Shown here: piece after piece, positions 60,093 through 64,000 of the stretch
Layout of the letters: the number at the start of each line of letters is the position of its first letter
Numbering within the stretch: the first letter of the stretch is position 1
Source of the DNA: Mycobacterium sp. ELW1
Lineage (GTDB): Bacteria > Actinomycetota > Actinomycetes > Mycobacteriales > Mycobacteriaceae
Direction of reading: 5' to 3'
Assembly: GCF_008329905.1 (NCBI RefSeq)
Contig: NZ_CP032155.1
Span: forward strand, 5,456,001-5,520,000
Length of the DNA stretch: 64,000 nt
Notes under the pieces: generated by a model
Told to the model about the DNA's origin: nothing
Database searches by the model: none
Seen by the model: only the letters and a program-made list of their open reading frames with translations
Position numbers and translations under genes: made by a program

Positions 60093-60950
60093 GTGACCGA
60101 CCCTGCCTCGGCCGCCGACCAGCTAATCCACGTTCGGCCCGAGCCCGCGACTGGGCTCAACTCTCGGACGGCGGCGTTCTTCGACCTCGACAAGACCGTG
60201 ATTGCCAAGTCAAGCACGCTGGCTTTCAGCAAACCCTTCTTCGATCAGGGTCTGCTCAACCGACGAGCGGTCCTGAAGTCGAGTTATGCGCAGTTCCTCT
60301 TCCTGATGTCCGGCGCCGATCACGACCAGATGGACCGGATGCGCTCCTACGTCACCGCGATGAGCGCAGGCTGGGATGTCGAACAGGTGCGGGCCATCGT
60401 CACCGAGACGCTTCATGACATCGTCGACCCCCTGGTCTTTGCGGAAGCTGCCGAACTGATCGCGGACCACCGGCTGTGCGGGCGCGATGTCGTGATCGTC
60501 TCGGCCTCGGGTGAGGAGATCGTCGCCCCGATCGCGCGTGCGCTCGGTGCCACCCACGCGATGGGCACCCGGATGGTCATCGAGGACGGGAAGTACACCG
60601 GCGAGGTTGCCTTCTACTGTTACGGCGAGGGAAAAGCCGCGGCCGTCCGCGAACTGGCCGCGTTGGAGGGTTACTCCCTCGAGCACTGCTACGCCTACTC
60701 CGATTCGATCACCGACCTACCGATGCTGAGGTCGGTCGGTCACCCGCACGTCGTCAATCCCGACCGCGCGCTGCGCAAGGAAGCCACCGCGCAGGGCTGG
60801 CCGGTGCTGACGTTCCTGCGCCCGGTGCCGTTGCGCGACAGGATCCCAGCTCCGTCGGGCGCGGCGGTGGCGACGACGGCCGCGTTGGGAATCAGCGCGC
60901 TGGCCGCCGGCGCACTGACGTACTCCGTGCTACGCCGGTTGTCGTTCTAA
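60093..60950 (+). CDS. HAD-superfamily IB phosphatase, SerB-like (Rv3661-like)
   Basis: A 285-residue HAD hydrolase of the phosphoserine-phosphatase-like IB type. Motif I AAFFDLDKTVIAKSS (about residues 27-41, nucleophile Asp in DLDKT), motif II VIVSASGEE, motif III/IV YSDSITDLPML (about 210). A C-terminal hydrophobic helix (AAVATTAALGISALAAGALTYSVL) suggests a membrane anchor. The GTG at 60093 is supported by the -10 box. The substrate is unknown. It lies between two structural RNAs, 6C upstream and Ms1 downstream. Confidence 0.88.
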   Translation: MTDPASAADQLIHVRPEPATGLNSRTAAFFDLDKTVIAKSSTLAFSKPFFDQGLLNRRAVLKSSYAQFLFLMSGADHDQMDRMRSYVTAMSAGWDVEQVRAIVTETLHDIVDPLVFAEAAELIADHRLCGRDVVIVSASGEEIVAPIARALGATHAMGTRMVIEDGKYTGEVAFYCYGEGKAAAVRELAALEGYSLEHCYAYSDSITDLPMLRSVGHPHVVNPDRALRKEATAQGWPVLTFLRPVPLRDRIPAPSGAAVATTAALGISALAAGALTYSVLRRLSF

Positions 60951-60979
60951 ACGCGTCCAATTCGTTGCCGACTAGCCCC

Positions 60980-61008
60980 TTGCTGTGACGGTGGTCACGG
61001 AGTACAAA
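60980..61008 (+). promoter_or_regulatory. Promoter of Ms1 RNA
   Basis: TTGCTG (60980-60985) and TACAAA (61003-61008) spaced by 17 nt, a good SigA-type pair, ending 6-7 nt before the predicted RNA 5' end. Confidence 0.6.
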
Positions 61009-61014
61009 GGAAGG

Positions 61015-61310
61015 CACGGACGCCTGGCAAGGCCAAGATAGCGCCGGAAGAGAAGGCACTATCTCCCGAGCCAAGCGGCCCAGCACGGTTCCCGGCACCC
61101 ACGCGGAGCACGCCGCGATATGGCAGAAGTGTTGCGGGCCTGCGTAATTGCGAAGAGCGGACGTACAGAACGACCCCTTGGGTGGGGTTGTAAACGAACC
61201 GCATCGCAAGACCGCCGAGGCCAACCCACGCAGCCCACCTGGCACGCTTGGTAACCGAGAAACCGTGCTAGCGGGCGGCGAGCCGAAGAGATTCGGATCG
61301 TCGCCCGCTT
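61015..61310 (+). ncRNA. Ms1 / MTS2823 RNA (RNA-polymerase-binding, about 300 nt)
   Basis: The 372-bp gap between the Rv3661-like and Rv3662c-like genes has no ORF but a strong promoter at its 5' side. At its 3' side is an 11-bp hairpin GCGGGCGGCGA/TCGTCGCCCGC (61271-61281 with 61298-61308). The predicted length, about 296 nt, and location equal those of MTS2823 and M. smegmatis Ms1. Ms1 is abundant in stationary phase and binds core RNA polymerase. The 3' end is approximate. Confidence 0.82.
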
Positions 61311-61322
61311 CGCTGTCCAGGT

Positions 61323-62069
61323 CTACTTGACCGCCGCGTCCGCGATCGATATCGCCTCTCGCGCACCGTCTTCCAGCGCCTGGCAGGACATCAGCAGCCA
61401 AGCCCCGACGGCCGAGGGGTCGCCCGTCGCGAACGCCCGCGCGCGGTCTCGATACTCATCGGCGCGGCGCATCCAGTACACCTCGGGCACCCCCAGCCCG
61501 TGCGGGTCCAGACCGGTGGCCATCGTGACGAGCCGCGACACCGCGCGCGCCACCACCCCGTCCCCCGGCCCGAACGGCGCCAGCGCGAGCATCTCGCCGT
61601 GCGCGACGGCTGCCAGCACCGGCGCAGGCGCAGAGCTGCCGCCGGTCGTCAGCCGGGTGACCAGATCCAGCCGTGCGGCCACCTCCGGATTCTGGCGCGG
61701 GCGGCCCAGAAGGTCCCCGTCGACCAAGTCGGCCGCGGCCAGCGCGTGCAGCCGCGCCAGTGCTTGCAGAGGGGCGCGCTGCCAGACCCCGACCAGGTTG
61801 GTGGTTCCACCCTCCAATGCCTGCCCGACGCGGAGCGCACCGGCCAACACAGGATCGTTGGGCTCGGTACCGGAGGCATCCAGTTGCACGGCGCCGCCGT
61901 CCAGGGCCGACGACGAGCGCGCTCCGCGGATGGCCGACTCGGCCGCGGTCACCGGCCAGTTGCGCAGATTGGTGCGATGCCGGTGCGCCTTCGCCAACGC
62001 TTCCCGGGCGGCCTCGGCGGCGTCGGCCACCCCGGGCAGAGTCATCAGCGGGGCCAGGACATCACTCAC
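61323..62069 (-). CDS. Degenerate Fic/DOC-fold protein (Rv3662c-like)
   Basis: A 248-residue protein sometimes labelled oxidoreductase. The layout looks Fic-like: a near-inhibitory-helix segment SSSALDGG early, LQALARLHALAAADLV centrally, and LAPFGPGDGVVARAVSRL at the place of the Fic motif HPFxDGNGRxxR. Here the catalytic His, the metal Asp, the Asn and the first Arg are replaced, keeping only Phe, the glycines and the final Arg. An AMPylating activity is therefore unlikely. The fold assignment is my inference from motif order; role unknown. Confidence 0.7.
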   Translation of the reverse strand: MSDVLAPLMTLPGVADAAEAAREALAKAHRHRTNLRNWPVTAAESAIRGARSSSALDGGAVQLDASGTEPNDPVLAGALRVGQALEGGTTNLVGVWQRAPLQALARLHALAAADLVDGDLLGRPRQNPEVAARLDLVTRLTTGGSSAPAPVLAAVAHGEMLALAPFGPGDGVVARAVSRLVTMATGLDPHGLGVPEVYWMRRADEYRDRARAFATGDPSAVGAWLLMSCQALEDGAREAISIADAAVK

Positions 62070-62169
62070 GTTCGGTCACGCTATCCGATCCCCAGCTGCC
62101 GTTCGGCGCGCGGCAGTAACCGCCCGCCGACGATTGTGACGTGCCAACTCCGATGCAACCTTCGGTGAC

Positions 62170-62175
62170 TACGCT
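62170..62175 (+). promoter_or_regulatory. -10 box of acs (leaderless type)
   Basis: TACGCT, 7 nt before the acs ATG, the spacing of leaderless transcripts. Confidence 0.42.
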
Positions 62176-62182
62176 CACAGAC

Positions 62183-64000
<1,818 letters not shown>

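Overview
The window is high-GC DNA from a non-tuberculous Mycobacterium (Mycolicibacterium-type). Gene order follows the M. tuberculosis Rv3598c-Rv3667 segment: lysS, coaX-panD-panC, folK-B-P-E, ftsH, ephA, lpqG, hpt-tilS, dacB, ppa, galE, holB, a cyclase, topA, cspA, a Tad locus, ssd and acs. Rv-number equivalences are from memory of the families, not from a search. The ESX-associated genes that interrupt this segment in M. tuberculosis are absent. In their place are accessory genes for allantoin use, a poly-lysine-synthetase-like NRPS, and an IS481-family element.

Layout. 68-12656 is a nearly continuous minus-strand block: lysS, then a pantothenate and folate run ending upstream at ftsH, with many TGATG/ATGA stop-start overlaps. 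12831-16479 holds ephA, a luciferase-like oxidoreductase, a metallo-hydrolase and lpqG. An IS481-type element (16481-17646) sits exactly in the lpqG stop codon. 17731-21717 is a minus-strand hpt-tilS-zincin-dacB operon, with ppa divergent. 22454-31256 combines a UraD-like protein, two alpha/beta hydrolases (one frameshifted), a TetR regulator, allantoicase, allantoinase, an allantoin/hydantoin racemase, an NCS1 permease and a GntR regulator: uptake and breakdown of allantoin to ureidoglycolate plus urea.

31311-33297 holds small genes and terC with a candidate yybP-ykoY manganese riboswitch. Divergent from it, 33409-40993 is a coupled operon. Its first gene encodes a 1301-aa protein with adenylation domain, carrier domain and three (2 TM + hexapeptide) units, the plan of epsilon-poly-L-lysine synthetase. 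Its hand-read specificity code (DAESIGTVVK) resembles lysine codes. A zinc aminopeptidase overlaps it by 4 nt, followed by a flippase-like protein, a GT2 glycosyltransferase and a DUF2304 protein. I regard this as the most interesting system in the window.

40990-53864 returns to conserved core: galE, a large membrane protein, a broken carboxymuconolactone decarboxylase-like gene, tRNA-Thr(CGT), holB, a membrane adenylate cyclase, topA, cspA and an SftH-type helicase. 54174-59676 holds an Rv3651-like gene and a minus-strand Tad-type pilus/secretion locus with ssd. Two conserved non-coding RNAs follow: the 6C/B11 sRNA (about 59836-59933, minus) and the Ms1/MTS2823 RNAP-binding RNA (about 61015-61310, plus). 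A degenerate Fic-like protein and the 5' part of acs close the window.

Data quality: two places (17513-17611 and 43777-44021) show direct repeats separated by GC filler decaying into a poly-G run. These look like read-tail assembly artefacts, and a one-base frameshift at 24503-24506 may be another error.
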